Shown piece by piece: positions 41,556 through 52,159 of a DNA stretch of 64,000 bases. Origin of the DNA: Antedon bifida (lineage: Eukaryota; Echinodermata; Crinoidea; Comatulida; Antedonidae); contig OY727096.1 of assembly GCA_963402885.1 (NCBI GenBank), positions 1,302,001-1,366,000 of the forward strand, written 5' to 3'. Numbering within the stretch: the first letter of the stretch is position 1; each line of letters starts with the position of its first letter. The notes beneath the pieces were generated by a model. It searched no databases. It saw nothing but the letters and a program-made list of their open reading frames with translations, and had not been told where the DNA came from. A program made the translations under genes and the position numbers.

Positions 41556-42314
41556 TTAGTAGTTTTCACTAATTTTTATTTCTAATTGTATACCTCTTTG
41601 TTCATCCGTTAACTCTAAGCACCTTTCCCTCCGTTTGTACGTTTCTATAGGGTTAAAATAATCGTTGCTATCTTTCAATTTGTCAGCTTCGGTGAAATCC
41701 GATTTGGCAATGCCAAGCAATCCAGTAAGTCGCTTCCAACCACGTTCATCCATGACGCCATCACTGCATCTTATCAACGTTTCACTAAGGGGCTGCAGTT
41801 CATTGGGAACTTCACACTGTTCGATCATTATTTGTAACACTTTGTAATCTGGTAAACGTTCTATAGCATCATGTAAAGTAAAATTAAGTTCATACTTAAT
41901 CCAAAAAGACACTTTAAAGTTAGGTGATAATATAACTATAATATATCTACTATTAAACATTGCGTCAGCCCTTGCGTCTAGTTTGTAATCCCCGAATTTG
42001 CTATCTCTCCAAATTAAGTAGCCTTTCAATTTATGTTCAGATTCTAGCTTTGGTACAAGATTGTCAACGACCCAATCTCGATCAGATTCACATGATATTA
42101 CATAGAAATCGTGTTTGTAGTTTGGTTTGACATGAGTTGCCGGACTAACCTTGCTAATTAGTTGCCCGTATGTATTTGATTGTCGATGAATTGCTAGAGT
42201 CTCTTCGTGATCTTGACTCATTTCACGTACTCCATTTTTAATCCGGTCCAATGAAACTTTATCTAAAATCTGACAATGCCCAAATTCCAACTCGACATCA
42301 TCAAGTGACGCCAT
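41556..42314 (-). CDS. shortened, permuted TPR-TIR paralogue (252 aa)
   Basis: ATG 42,314 (MASLDDVELEFGHCQILDK) starts like the 622-aa type 1 protein. An upstream in-frame extension has no ATG, so this start is preferred. After about 30 residues the roughly 400-residue TPR region is missing, and the sequence jumps to the pre-TIR linker (SQDHEETLAIHRQSN) and a full TIR domain (~66-190; YKHDFYVISCESDRDWV, SPNFKVSFWIKYEL). After the TIR comes a block that in type 1 lies before it: LLGIAKSDFTEADKLKDSND, then ETYKRRERCLELTDE. Domain order is therefore circularly permuted. The frame is open throughout, which suggests it is young or still used. It may encode a TIR-only regulator or be an unexpressed relic. 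Confidence 0.7.
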   Translation of the reverse strand: MASLDDVELEFGHCQILDKVSLDRIKNGVREMSQDHEETLAIHRQSNTYGQLISKVSPATHVKPNYKHDFYVISCESDRDWVVDNLVPKLESEHKLKGYLIWRDSKFGDYKLDARADAMFNSRYIIVILSPNFKVSFWIKYELNFTLHDAIERLPDYKVLQIMIEQCEVPNELQPLSETLIRCSDGVMDERGWKRLTGLLGIAKSDFTEADKLKDSNDYFNPIETYKRRERCLELTDEQRGIQLEIKISENY

Positions 42315-43030
42315 CTTTGTAAAATACCGTATCCACACAATTAATGTTTCAGTGAAGCACGTCACGCTTGCTTGTATGAGAAAGGAAATTGTACAGCTAA
42401 AATATCAGTAGTTGACACGGTTGTATTACGCTTATAAAACTATGTACAATATTACTAAACTCCATTCACCTCGATTGGTTTGTCACAAATGTCCTGGTCC
42501 ATCAATCCATAATCCAAAATTACATATGGGCTACAAATCGTGTTGAGTTGAATCATTCTGTATACACATTTTTCAATACATATAATAATAACTTCTCTTT
42601 TTTGGTAAATATATAACCGATGTGTCAGTCGTTCCGTCTGAAACAGATTCGTGGATTTTCCGATACTGCCAACCCATCAATCTCGTGATGTATTCACCAT
42701 TGTAACCCGATTATTCATTGTAAGGGCCTAGGTATTCATTGAGACTGAAATTGTATGTCTGTTTTGTTTGAAATTTACGTCATGATGGGCATGTTTACCA
42801 ACGGATAATGCATGAATATAAATGCAGTGAATATTCTGAATGAGTATTTAAATAGATCACATTTTAAGGGGTCATCTTTGGGACCCAACCAAGTTTCCCC
42901 TTAATAGGGGTGTCTCCTGAATAAGGATTGGATTTTTCTTCGTTCGTTTCTCCCAAATGAGGTGTTATACTTATACTATATACTTGTCAATTATGTTTCG
43001 TCCTAAGTTACTTGATGGTGGGATAGTAAT
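42315..43030. repeat. segmental duplication, copy 2: 5' flank of the permuted gene
   Basis: This matches 37,136-38,683 in the same order (TTGTACAGCTAAAATATCAG, GTCATGATGGGCATG, GGGACCCAACCAAGTTTC, GTCCTAAGTTACTTGATGG), with small gaps. It shows that gene and promoter were copied together. Confidence 0.75.
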
Positions 43031-43220
43031 ACGCAGTACGGTGCATAATGAGAGAGATCTCCTTTCATCGGTTGTATTGCACTTTAGCCCTATACTGTCT
43101 GATTAACAATCAAGTGCCCTATAGGCCTACAATAGGATAGACATTTATTTCCTCTTTCGGTATGTATGTCACCTACAGGCCACAATAATGAGGTTGTGAT
43201 AAATATTGGTCACATTGTTT

Positions 43221-43757
43221 GCTTAACGATGTATTGTCCCTTTGTCAAATTCCAAAAAAATTTAAAAAAAAAGATTTCGAAAAAAAGTTGGTCATTTTGA
43301 AGTATCATAATAGTTATTAACTTTCACCAAAAATTAGTCGAAAAAAAAATCATTTAACTGAAATACAGACGTTTTTTTGTTCAAAAAATAACTTTGACTT
43401 CCAGTCAAAGTTTTCAATCGAAACATATCTCATAATGTTACGCGCTTGTTTGGCTACTCTGTATGCATAATCATAAAACTTCCTCGCGATCTGTGTGAGA
43501 ACACCTTCTCAACCGTGACGAGTTGTAAACAATCCTAATTAGCATCATGCATAATGCATACTCACGGTTTGAAATCTTTGTTTACTTTCGCTCGCGACGA
43601 TTTTCCAGACGAATATAATCAAATTAATTTACCTGTTAATTACGTAAACTTGTTGTTTTCAACTTAAAGTGAATAACTTTAATATTACTTTCATATGGTC
43701 AATTTAAATTTAGAATATTTTGACCCTCATTTTTTGTGTTTCAAGGGACAATACATC
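43221..43757. mobile_element. MITE-D relative, ~535 bp, inserted in duplication copy 2
   Basis: The left end GATGTATTGTCCCTTTGTC and the right end AAGGGACAATACATCTTTAAA form terminal inverted repeats like other MITE-D members. The interior is longer and different (AGTATCATAATAGTTATTAA near the left; a CTCGCGATCTGTGTGAGAAC segment in the middle). It is absent from the corresponding place in copy 1. Confidence 0.7.
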
Positions 43758-43883
43758 TTTAAATTATGCAAATATGAACAGTGAACATTGGCCTATGATT
43801 ATGCAATAGTTATGCAGGATGACATCCTCGTGTACATATTGAGGTTATCAAATATGACAACCAGGCTCATGGTATAGGCCTAC

Positions 43884-44051
43884 TTAAGCTCCGTCTACAC
43901 TATCAAACTTTATGTGACAAAAAATGTGATGTGCCCATATATGGACATGATGATGTCATATCACTACCATATTTAGGAATATCACTACCATTCTTTGGGC
44001 ATATCACACTTTTTTTTGTCAAACTAGTTTGATAGTGTAGACAGGGCTTTA
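43884..44051 (-). mobile_element. MITE-A copy 20
   Basis: The ends are TTAAGCTCCGTCTACACTAT and GATAGTGTAGACAGGGCTTT. It is well preserved and lies in duplication copy 2. Confidence 0.87.
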
Positions 44052-44215
44052 CTTATTGCTTATACTTTTTTGATAAAGTAATTGGGACTAAGCTAGGATA
44101 TTTGGATGCTAGTAGGCGGATTGCAACCTGCATGCACAGTCATACGTTACACTATTTATCAGAAATATTAAATACCCTGGAAACGCGCACTGTTTAGAAA
44201 TAACGTCAGACAATT

Positions 44216-45120
44216 TTTTATCTAAACTTAATGAAGTGTAATAAAGTACACCCTTGTTGTCTGATCTGTTTATTATGGCTAAGGAAATCCATGAATGACA
44301 CAGCATTTATGTCTCAGCATGATAACAGGTAGCTGGCAGCACTTTGTATTCATAGTACTGTACTGTACTGGTTAAAAAGGAACCGTTTTTGGAGTTGTTT
44401 GGCACCCACCGGGCAAAACCCTGTACATTTTAACCAATTGAATAATGAACATGCTCTTTTTCATCACTTTTTGAAAACATTTTTTTGCTTCAATAATCAA
44501 ACGCAAAGGTATCTACTCATGCTTCAATGTCAATATTATAGTAACGTTTTGAGTAATTCAACAAACGGTATAGTTTCGGTAGAATTACCAACTTTTCGAA
44601 ACTGAACACTCGTTAAATAGCAGATTTGTATCACAATATAAACAACGGTCTATATTCTCATAACGTTCTCCGGTGTGTGTGTGTGTTTGTTTTTTACTAT
44701 GTTCGACCTTTTGATGTTTATTTAAAATTGTACATTCATTATGCGTCCTTAATAACTTCTTACAAATTGTAATGAGGTTTTTGTAAAAAGTAGTACATGA
44801 TTAGCTGAAACAAAATGTTTGTTTATTTTTTTTTGGCGAGTAATTAGCCTAAGATCTGTATCAATAGAAATGCATTTGTTAACTGGTATGGACAATCAAA
44901 CACAACAATACCATTACCATTACTGTATTCAATAACGTAATGGACCAAACAAATGTTTTTATTGCAGTTACTGCAGTAAATACATTTTTTACTGTTAAAA
45001 CGTGCTTATGCAATTATTTAGCAAGTTTTTAGTTAATCATACACTGTTTATTGCAGTAAGTACTATTTGCAGTACTGTAGTTACTGCAGTAATGTAGTTA
45101 CTACAGAGTAATATAATAAT
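44216..45120. repeat. ~900-bp insertion in duplication copy 2, with GTTACTGCAGTAA motifs
   Basis: This block interrupts sequence continuous in copy 1 (CAATTTTT...TTTGACATGATC). Its right part has repeated TTACTGCAGTAA-type words (44,960-45,115) and resembles 60,530-60,800, which also ends in a GCAGTAA run followed by TGTTGACGTGATC. It is therefore probably a dispersed element; the class is not known. Confidence 0.45.
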
Positions 45121-45280
45121 TTTGACATGATCTTTAAACTGGTTGTTTTTCAGCTTCTTATTGCGTCTTGTTTTAAGTTGGTCTTCTTATTATGCCAAAT
45201 AAAAACAATTGTTAGTTTCACGTCCGGGATCTGATTTTTAAGAAGGGACTTATTATCTATTTTTTGACAAACTAAAAATG

Positions 45281-45997
45281 CTGATATGTAACCATTATTC
45301 TCATTGTTTTAAACCAAGTTAGTTGTTAGATTGCCTTGTTTTAACAATTTGTATAATAAATCGAATTATCTTTTCATCTTTGTTAAAGAATACGAACATT
45401 TCTTTTTAAAATAGCACAATAAAGTAATGCGGCTCTAAACTTCATGAGGTAGAGGTAAAACATTTTTTAAATGCAAAGTTTCAAACATTAGGTGAAATTT
45501 CTTTATTTTTGTTTTTATTTCTGCTCACACACAATAATATAGTACATACATTGAATACTGTAGGCCTATTGTATACAGTAGTAAAGAAATTAAACCAACT
45601 CGCCAATGTATACAAAGACCATAACCAACTTCCAAATTAAACCAACTCGCCTCGTATACAAAGACCATAACCAACTTCCAAATCATCTATTAATTTGTAA
45701 TTGTCCTAATGTTTACGAGAATTAAAGTCTTCATAGGAATAGTTTGGTTTCAAACCAAGTGACGTCATAACACATTTATAGACATATGTTATGGTTATTT
45801 CTATTGATCATTATTATTAATATGTATTGGCAAGTGTGCCGATGCATGAATTACTTCATGTGACGTCACAATTGTCGAGTCATCGCCGACTGGTGAATGT
45901 ACTCATTCAGGTCTATCAGGATATTAATCATCAGTATTACTGTATTTCCTCCATGGTATATCCTTGTTTACTTTTAAATGTCCTGCTTCGTAACATA
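45281..45997. repeat. segmental duplication, copy 2: 3' side
   Basis: Sequence from about 45,755 to the stop of the type 2 gene aligns with 39,010-39,260 (ATAACACATTTATAGACATA, TGGTTATTTCTATTGATCAT, AATTACTTCATGTGACGTCA). The 45,290-45,750 part is absent from copy 1. Confidence 0.65.
45588..45682. repeat. tandem duplication, two ~47-bp units
   Basis: AAATTAAACCAACTCGCC, then TATACAAAGACCATAACCAA and CTTCC, occurs twice in a row with one or two differences. Confidence 0.75.
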
Positions 45998-47827
45998 TCA
46001 AGCCTGGTATTTAAGATCTTCCGCTAATTTGTGCCAATGATGCTTGTGAAATTGACCGCTGACACACTCAATCCTTTGCATTGTTTCTAATGTTTCAGGT
46101 ACCTCACATTCTCGTAGCATTATTGGAATGATGCACTTCCTTTTAACGTTTTGGTCTAAAGCTCGACGGATTTCCTCGTTACAATAGTGACTTTTTATTG
46201 AGTCAGGAGACATAATAATAATTGTTTTATGACTTTCTTTAATTGACGTCATTATATTTTCAATTATTGTATAACCAAGCCCATAGTCTCTATACCGTAT
46301 GCATCCTATAAGGTCAAAGTCATTTTCGAGTTTCTTCAACAGTGCACTAGCCCACTTGTGGTCTATGTGACAAAAACTGAGAAAAAAATCGTAACGGAAT
46401 GGTTTCCGATCGCCGGATATTCGTGGTCTGTAGGCGATTTCATGTGCAGTTTTAATACTAACAAATCCTTCTCGTTCGTCATGTCTATATTGAGAATGAT
46501 GGCGGTTGCATTCATTGCCATTGCAATCTGTTCCGTGTTTTTTGCCACGTTTTTCTATCTCATCAATCATACTTCGTAACTCTGTCGTCAAAGCGTCAGC
46601 AAGTTCCTGCTGTAACGTAGCACTCTCGTATTCTCCACATGCTTTTAAACATTCAGCCCAACGTCTGTGAGTTTCTGTTGTGTCAAAGTTGTCATTATTC
46701 TGGTTATATTTAGCACGAAGAAATTCTTGAAGAGCATTGTCCCATTCTCGTTTTAAGAAATACACGTAGCCAAGATCAGAGTGATCGGCGTGTACGTCCT
46801 TCTTTTCAATAGCTTGCTTTAAACTACCTTCGGCTTTTGTCAGTAAGTTTGTATCATGCGTCTCCTCATACATGCGTATATACATTAGTCCCTGGTGCCG
46901 GTACGCAAACCACGATTTCTCTAGGCTGAGCGATTTAGTGAATAGCTTCGCAGCTTCTTCATGGCGACCAACGCGCGAGAATTCAGATGCAACTCTCCTA
47001 GTAACGATTTGATTTTCAGGCGATATTTCCAGACCTTTTTCAATACAGTCAATGGAGTTCAGTCCGTGAATTTCAGCATTTTTCGGAAAGCAACGATCTA
47101 ATGATCGCGTCGCATCATGTCTTAGTAAAATCCCCATAAAAACCCACGACAATGCTTTATATACCTCACAACCTCCTTCCACCTGGATAACCTTATAGAA
47201 CGTGTCAATAGCCTCATTAAAATTTGGATCCTTTTCCTCCAAACTAGCACGAGCAAGCAGAAATTGGAAATCCTTTCTAAATAATGCTAAGCCATAATCA
47301 AACAACCATTCACCCTTTTCGGGAATTGTGATATTGTTGCTAAACTCCAATGCTTGGCATAAATAAGGCATGTACGTAAATTCGCGACAATCTTGTTGAA
47401 AATGACGCACCGCGTGCGCTCGCTCACAAAATGCACGCGTAATAATGATGTCTTCTTTGTTTTTGCATAGTCTCTGCAAGTCTCTCTTGTAGACATTTGC
47501 AATTGTAATTCTTCCTTGACGCGTATATATCGTAAACAGATTACTAACTGCGTTCAGATTGTCGGGGTCTTTCTGCAGTACCTCTTTAAATATATCTATA
47601 CTCTCATTTACTTTATGTAACTTAAACAAGATATATCCGTACAAGTTTTTGATTGAAATGAAATATGTGGGGAGTGTATCAAAGTCTACACGTCTGACAC
47701 TTAAGATTGTTTCCTCCCTTCTCAAAATATCTTGCTGAATGTCTTTCAGTTCGTCCCACGTCAGGTGCGAACCCATGTTACAAATGATTTCGTCTACATT
47801 TTGACAGCTATTGCAGCCAGATGACAT
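45998..47827 (-). CDS. TPR-TIR protein, type 2 (609 aa, intronless)
   Basis: A single frame starts at ATG 47,827 (MSSGCNSCQNVDE); four upstream in-frame codons begin with GTG and are not taken as start. Residues ~50-420 are TPR-like helices that align with the type 1 protein at RAFCERAHAVRHFQQDCREF, RRVASE, SWFAYRHQGLMYIRMYE and HADHSDLGYVYFL. A His/Asn-rich linker (~430-455) precedes the TIR domain (~477-605): YDFFLSFCHIDHKWA, BB-loop RDYGLGYTI, ENIMTSIKESHKTIIIMSPD (very close to Toll-like receptor TIRs) and CNEEIRRAL with Glu at the catalytic/structural position. No signal or membrane segment is present. It is most likely a cytosolic TIR signalling protein. A recent 186-bp tandem duplication lies about 300 bp upstream of its start. 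Confidence 0.9.
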   Translation of the reverse strand: MSSGCNSCQNVDEIICNMGSHLTWDELKDIQQDILRREETILSVRRVDFDTLPTYFISIKNLYGYILFKLHKVNESIDIFKEVLQKDPDNLNAVSNLFTIYTRQGRITIANVYKRDLQRLCKNKEDIIITRAFCERAHAVRHFQQDCREFTYMPYLCQALEFSNNITIPEKGEWLFDYGLALFRKDFQFLLARASLEEKDPNFNEAIDTFYKVIQVEGGCEVYKALSWVFMGILLRHDATRSLDRCFPKNAEIHGLNSIDCIEKGLEISPENQIVTRRVASEFSRVGRHEEAAKLFTKSLSLEKSWFAYRHQGLMYIRMYEETHDTNLLTKAEGSLKQAIEKKDVHADHSDLGYVYFLKREWDNALQEFLRAKYNQNNDNFDTTETHRRWAECLKACGEYESATLQQELADALTTELRSMIDEIEKRGKKHGTDCNGNECNRHHSQYRHDEREGFVSIKTAHEIAYRPRISGDRKPFRYDFFLSFCHIDHKWASALLKKLENDFDLIGCIRYRDYGLGYTIIENIMTSIKESHKTIIIMSPDSIKSHYCNEEIRRALDQNVKRKCIIPIMLRECEVPETLETMQRIECVSGQFHKHHWHKLAEDLKYQA

Positions 47828-48118
47828 GGCGTTCCACACTTCATTATATTATCCAAACTACACTATGTGAACGGAAGATATTATTGATTGTGATAGGATT
47901 TCCCGGACGTCTTCTGGTAGCATTTTCTCCCTACAAGAAAAAATATATATGTCACCATACCACGGAATATGGTTTTATTTTGCAGCATAAATTATGTCGG
48001 GTATAATATTAATATATTGCACTTTGTGTAGGCTTATGTGTTAGATCGGCCAGGATATTTGCTGCAGGAGAGTCATGTGATGTGAGCACAGACTAAACTT
48101 GTTTTCTATTAAATCTGC

Positions 48119-48490
48119 CGTGCATGTGTAATTTTGGAGTGAACTCAAACTACCCACTCAGTCTTATGCAATAAAAATAATATTTGTGAGTAACTCATGC
48201 TTAGTACTAGTAGCCTATAGTAACACATAACAGAAGGAAATGAAGGAACCAATATGCATTTAGACACAAACTTGTCGCCCTCACTGCCTATCTATACAAC
48301 CACACGTGCATGTGTAATTTTGGGAATGAACTCAAACTACCCACTCAGTCTTATGCAATAAAAATAATATTTGTGAGTAACTCATGCTTAGTACTAGTAG
48401 CCTATAGTAACACATAACAGAAGGAAATGAAGGAACCAATATTCATTTAGACAAACACTTGTCGCCCTCACTGATCTATGTATGCAAACA
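48119..48490. repeat. recent tandem duplication, two 186-bp units
   Basis: CGTGCATGTGTAATTTTG begins at 48,119 and again at 48,305. The units are nearly identical over TTATGCAATAAAAATAATAT, AGTACTAGTAGCCTATAGTA and AAGGAACCAATA, with only a few differences. Confidence 0.9.
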
Positions 48491-49684
48491 CAATTACCTG
48501 TAACAATAGGCCTAATTCTTAATCAGATTTTCATTACGGATTTGAATCGAGAGTTGTATATATAAATATTTGATTTGTAATCTTCGGCAGACAATACAAT
48601 ACAGACGAACTAGAGTAGAATTAGAAAAAAAATCAATCAATCGCCAAGATAGCAGCAATAATAGGAAAAAATGGCATAAGGAAAGACTTTTGACTTTTGT
48701 GTATTTGTATAAAAATGTTGACTTGTAAACTATATACAGTAATATGATATAATGTAATAGCATGGAGGTATAAAATCCACGTTAATAGCATGGAGGTAAC
48801 ATTTTTTACCTCCATTGTATAGTAAGTATTCTAGTTACACTACAGACAAACGTCATGGCATTTCGCTGTGGGAACAATCATGTGCTTAGTTACATTCCAG
48901 CTCCCATGAAGCCTAACAGGTTAAATAGGCTCGAGGTCACACTTCTAAACGTTTCCTTATAAACTTATTAAAGCTATGCTCAGGACACTGGTTTTACTTG
49001 TAACATGAAGATAACTTACCTTCTCCGGAGAAAGCCTAAAGCCTGTCGATTTACTAATGCTCCAGATGTTTGTATATTTTACCTTAGTACGCCAAAGTAC
49101 ACGTCACTGTTATTTTAGAATTGTCTTCAAATCATGATTCATATAGACACATACAGATCGGTTGTCGCATGAAAGTTTCAACAAAAACCTCTCAATATGA
49201 CCTTACAGTCCTGATTAGTAACTTGACCTTAAATGGCGTATGTACCAAATCTGATTGGTTTAATAAAGTATACATGCCTATTACGTCATCGTGTCTTACT
49301 GGTAGCTTATTCCATGACGTTGTTGAAATGTTTTAGAACAACCTATACAGTAATCATGAATTATAATGGTATAATCATGGATAAATAATGTATCCATGCT
49401 ATTATAGACCATGGATTAGATGAATTATCTAGATAAATAATCATAATAATAGACTAAGTCGAGGCACTTAAAAAACGATCACTATTCTTTACTCCATGCT
49501 GAAACTATATTATACAATCTAATATTTATCTCTACAAATGATTTGGGGGGAAAAGTGAATAAATTATTACGTAAACAAACAAAATGTACAGAGATGCTAA
49601 ACTCAAACTTGGAGTTATAAATCAACAGACAAGATGTCTAACTAATAAAGTAGATAACTAACTAACAAACTAACAACTACTAAC
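48491..49684. other. intergenic, nothing recognised
   Basis: No exon, RNA or repeat here is convincing. A short open frame at 49,121-49,336 has no support. Confidence 0.4.
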
Positions 49685-50016
49685 AAATAACAACTAACAA
49701 ACTATACCTCCATGAAAAACAAACTAACACACTGGATTGTAATTGTTTGTAACTACTGTGGAGTAGCATTGCGTCAGGGTGTTGAGTAATTGGTCAGATG
49801 TTTTGCCCGCAAGCTAGTGATCTTGAGGTCGTGGGATCGAGTCCCACCCGAGAATTACTTGCGTATTCTCAATAAATATATAAATATATAAAGTATTCTC
49901 AATGTACTTAGTATTAAGTACAAATTACGTCAGAGTAGGGCAAAACATCTGACCAATTAACTAACAAACTCAACTAACAAACTATACCTCCATGAACAAA
50001 CTAACAACTAACAAAC
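49685..50016. repeat. SINE-3-like foldback flanked by ACTAACAAACT direct repeats
   Basis: The stretch AACTAACAAACTATACCTCC occurs at about 49,690 and 49,972. Between the copies, ATTGGTCAGATGTTTTGCCC (about 49,790) and its complement GGGCAAAACATCTGACCAAT (about 49,938) are inverted. The left part contains a tRNA-like T arm, GTGGGATCGAGTCCCAC, and an A-box-like TTGAGTAATTGG. A third GGGCAAAACATCTGACCAAT lies at 63,826. Confidence 0.6.
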
Positions 50017-50589
50017 TAATCGAGCAGCTGATGAAATAATGCACACTATTTTGTTTTAGTAATAAAAACATAGAGGCATGTTATTAATTTTTTTGTTTGA
50101 GAATGATCAGGGTCGTCAGAAACTGGATGACATGGTTTGATTATCAAAAATTATTATATAAAATATATATATATAAATATGTGAAAATTCTGACACGTTT
50201 ATTTCTTTACAAGAAGAAACGCTATTTGAATTTTGTATGTAGATATTTCAGACTGAAAGAAAAAATGCAATGTCATTACAAAGACAGATTTTCCTGGTGA
50301 GAGATCATGTGAATTGAAAAGGAGACAAATGCATGCCCACTCATCCAAACCGAGTCCCAGGTAAAATAGGCTACTACTACATCTCAGTGGCCCACAATTC
50401 CCCACAATAATCCAATATTTCAATCAAATACCGTTAGATATTTATGATTACAAAAGGTGGAAATCTAAAAGAAACACTTTGATGCTAGGAATCATTCAAC
50501 CGTGAAAATTAAATTTTCGGGACTTTCCCTTGTGGCTTTTCCTATTATGTCTGTGTCAAGTAAACTCTCGGTTTTAAAACTTAGACAAA

Positions 50590-50862
50590 TAAGCACACAC
50601 AGAGGAAACAAATCATACTCACTTACGGTGGTATATCTAACAATGGATGGAGGGCAGGGTGCAATCGTTTTGTCATTTTAGTATGATTTTGTGGAATAAA
50701 CTGCCAATATATTATATAAAGACATCAGAAAACGTCAATACCTTCAAAATACCACTGAAAACCCACTTGTACTCAGAAGCATCCTGTTTAACTTTGTCAA
50801 GCGCCCCTGAACATTATTTTATGGATACCGGCGCTATATAAGTCTGATTGATTGATTGATTG
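50590..50862 (+). mobile_element. 5'-truncated LINE, reverse-transcriptase C-terminal end
   Basis: The frame from 50,647 reads FSMILWNKLPIYYIKTSENV and FKIPLKTHLYSEA, matching the WNxLPxxIR...FKxxLKTHLF ending common to CR1/L2-type non-LTR retrotransposon reverse transcriptases. It is followed by GGCGCTATATAAGTCTGATT and a short (TGAT)n tail, the usual 3' end of such elements. Only the last 60 or so codons are present, so it is a dead-on-arrival copy. Confidence 0.75.
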
Positions 50863-50922
50863 TACACGTCACTCTATTTTCATTTTAAGCATTATTAATA
50901 TAAATATTATTAATTATTAATA

Positions 50923-51021
50923 TGTGATGATGATGATGAATGAAGATGATGATCTAATGATGTAAGATGATGATGTACAGTATAATGATGATGTATAATG
51001 ATGATGATGCCGATGATGGTG

Positions 51022-51053
<32 letters not shown>

Positions 51054-51062
51054 GATGATGAC
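50923..51062. repeat. (GAT)n microsatellite, imperfect
   Basis: About 140 bp consists mostly of GATGAT units broken by short variants. Confidence 0.9.
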
Positions 51063-52159
51063 ATGTTTGTATAACTTGTCACTGATGATCACATGATTGT
51101 GAAAATTTCCAAGTTCAATTGAGGAACTATATTCGAACTATTAAAATTAAAACAGGATCAATGATATATGGGAAGGGCCAACAACATTAAATCTAACATT
51201 AACCTAATCCTAAAACCCAGCCATGTTGCTCACACTTTACGACTGTCCAAACATATATCTGATGCAGAGTTGCAATGGTAATGTAAAACTAAAGTAAAAC
51301 TTGCGGTATCGACATACCATTATGTCTCTATAAAACGTTATTCCAGTGTGGTTCTCTTAACTGAAGACAAGTTACGAAAATAATAAAGATGGTTAAAAAA
51401 CAAATCCTATATAGGCGCGCCTACTTACCATCTCATATATGAAAATAATTCAAAATGACACGTCGTTTGTGACACCACATTAATCTGATTTGAACGAGTA
51501 CTTTCCTTAAAATGATCAAGATTTCTATTTGACTGTATCAACAAGCAGAATACCGGTTTGCGAAGTCTCAAGACAAACGGGAAAGTCCCTTCTAATAGTC
51601 ACGTGCCACCGACTGTGTTATTCTTCACATCACACTTATGCAGTGGTCAACAGGCATTCAGCATATTAATTATGTAAACACTTGACATGAAGATAAACAA
51701 TGGATGTAGTATACACATTAAGTAGGGGTACATTTACAGCAAATTACAAATTAATCAAATAAAAATCGAGTATAATGAACAATACAAAACCAGTCAGTTG
51801 TGTTAATTGGCAGGGAAATTCCAAAACTTTAAAAACTGCAGATTCCGATCCTGTTTTAATACAGCTAATAACTGATTATAGACCAGATTTCAATTAAATA
51901 TGAGTACTACAGAATTCAAGACATCCTAAGTAATCAATATTATCTATTTAGGACTCATTTGTATTTTTGTACAGCCTGCTATTTTAGATCCTACTGATTT
52001 CACTTTTAATAATTTTAATTCTCTGGCGACTTTGGCGTACCATTTGGAAACGTTGGTGGCGCTATAACCGAAATGATTTCACGATTTTGTTGCGTGTATA
52101 ATTCAAACACGAAATAAAGTTAGCATTTATTTTTTATTTTCAACGCCGTAACTCTATTT
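51063..52159. other. intergenic / RPP25 upstream region
   Basis: I see no coding exon here. A patch at 52,020-52,080 with GGCGACTTTGGCGTACC and GTTGGTGGCGCTATAACCG is relatively GC-rich and could be the promoter and first exon of the RPP25 gene downstream. Confidence 0.35.

Noticed and set aside
42315-42365. 17-residue N-terminal extension of the permuted TIR gene
   Set aside because: It opens with GTG, not ATG, and the paralogue starts at the aligned MASLDD ATG.
46358-46579. Plus-strand ORF with a membrane-like segment inside the type 2 TPR-TIR gene
   Set aside because: It is an antisense by-product of the long minus-strand frame.
47828-47839. Four-codon extension of the type 2 TPR-TIR gene
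   Set aside because: The upstream codon is GTG; the first ATG is at 47,827.
49792-49850. A genuine tRNA gene
   Set aside because: The T arm is good, but no acceptor stem or anticodon arm closes, and the unit is part of a dispersed repeat.
50097-50423. Overlapping short ORFs near 50.2 kb
   Set aside because: AT-rich with no splice or family support on either strand.
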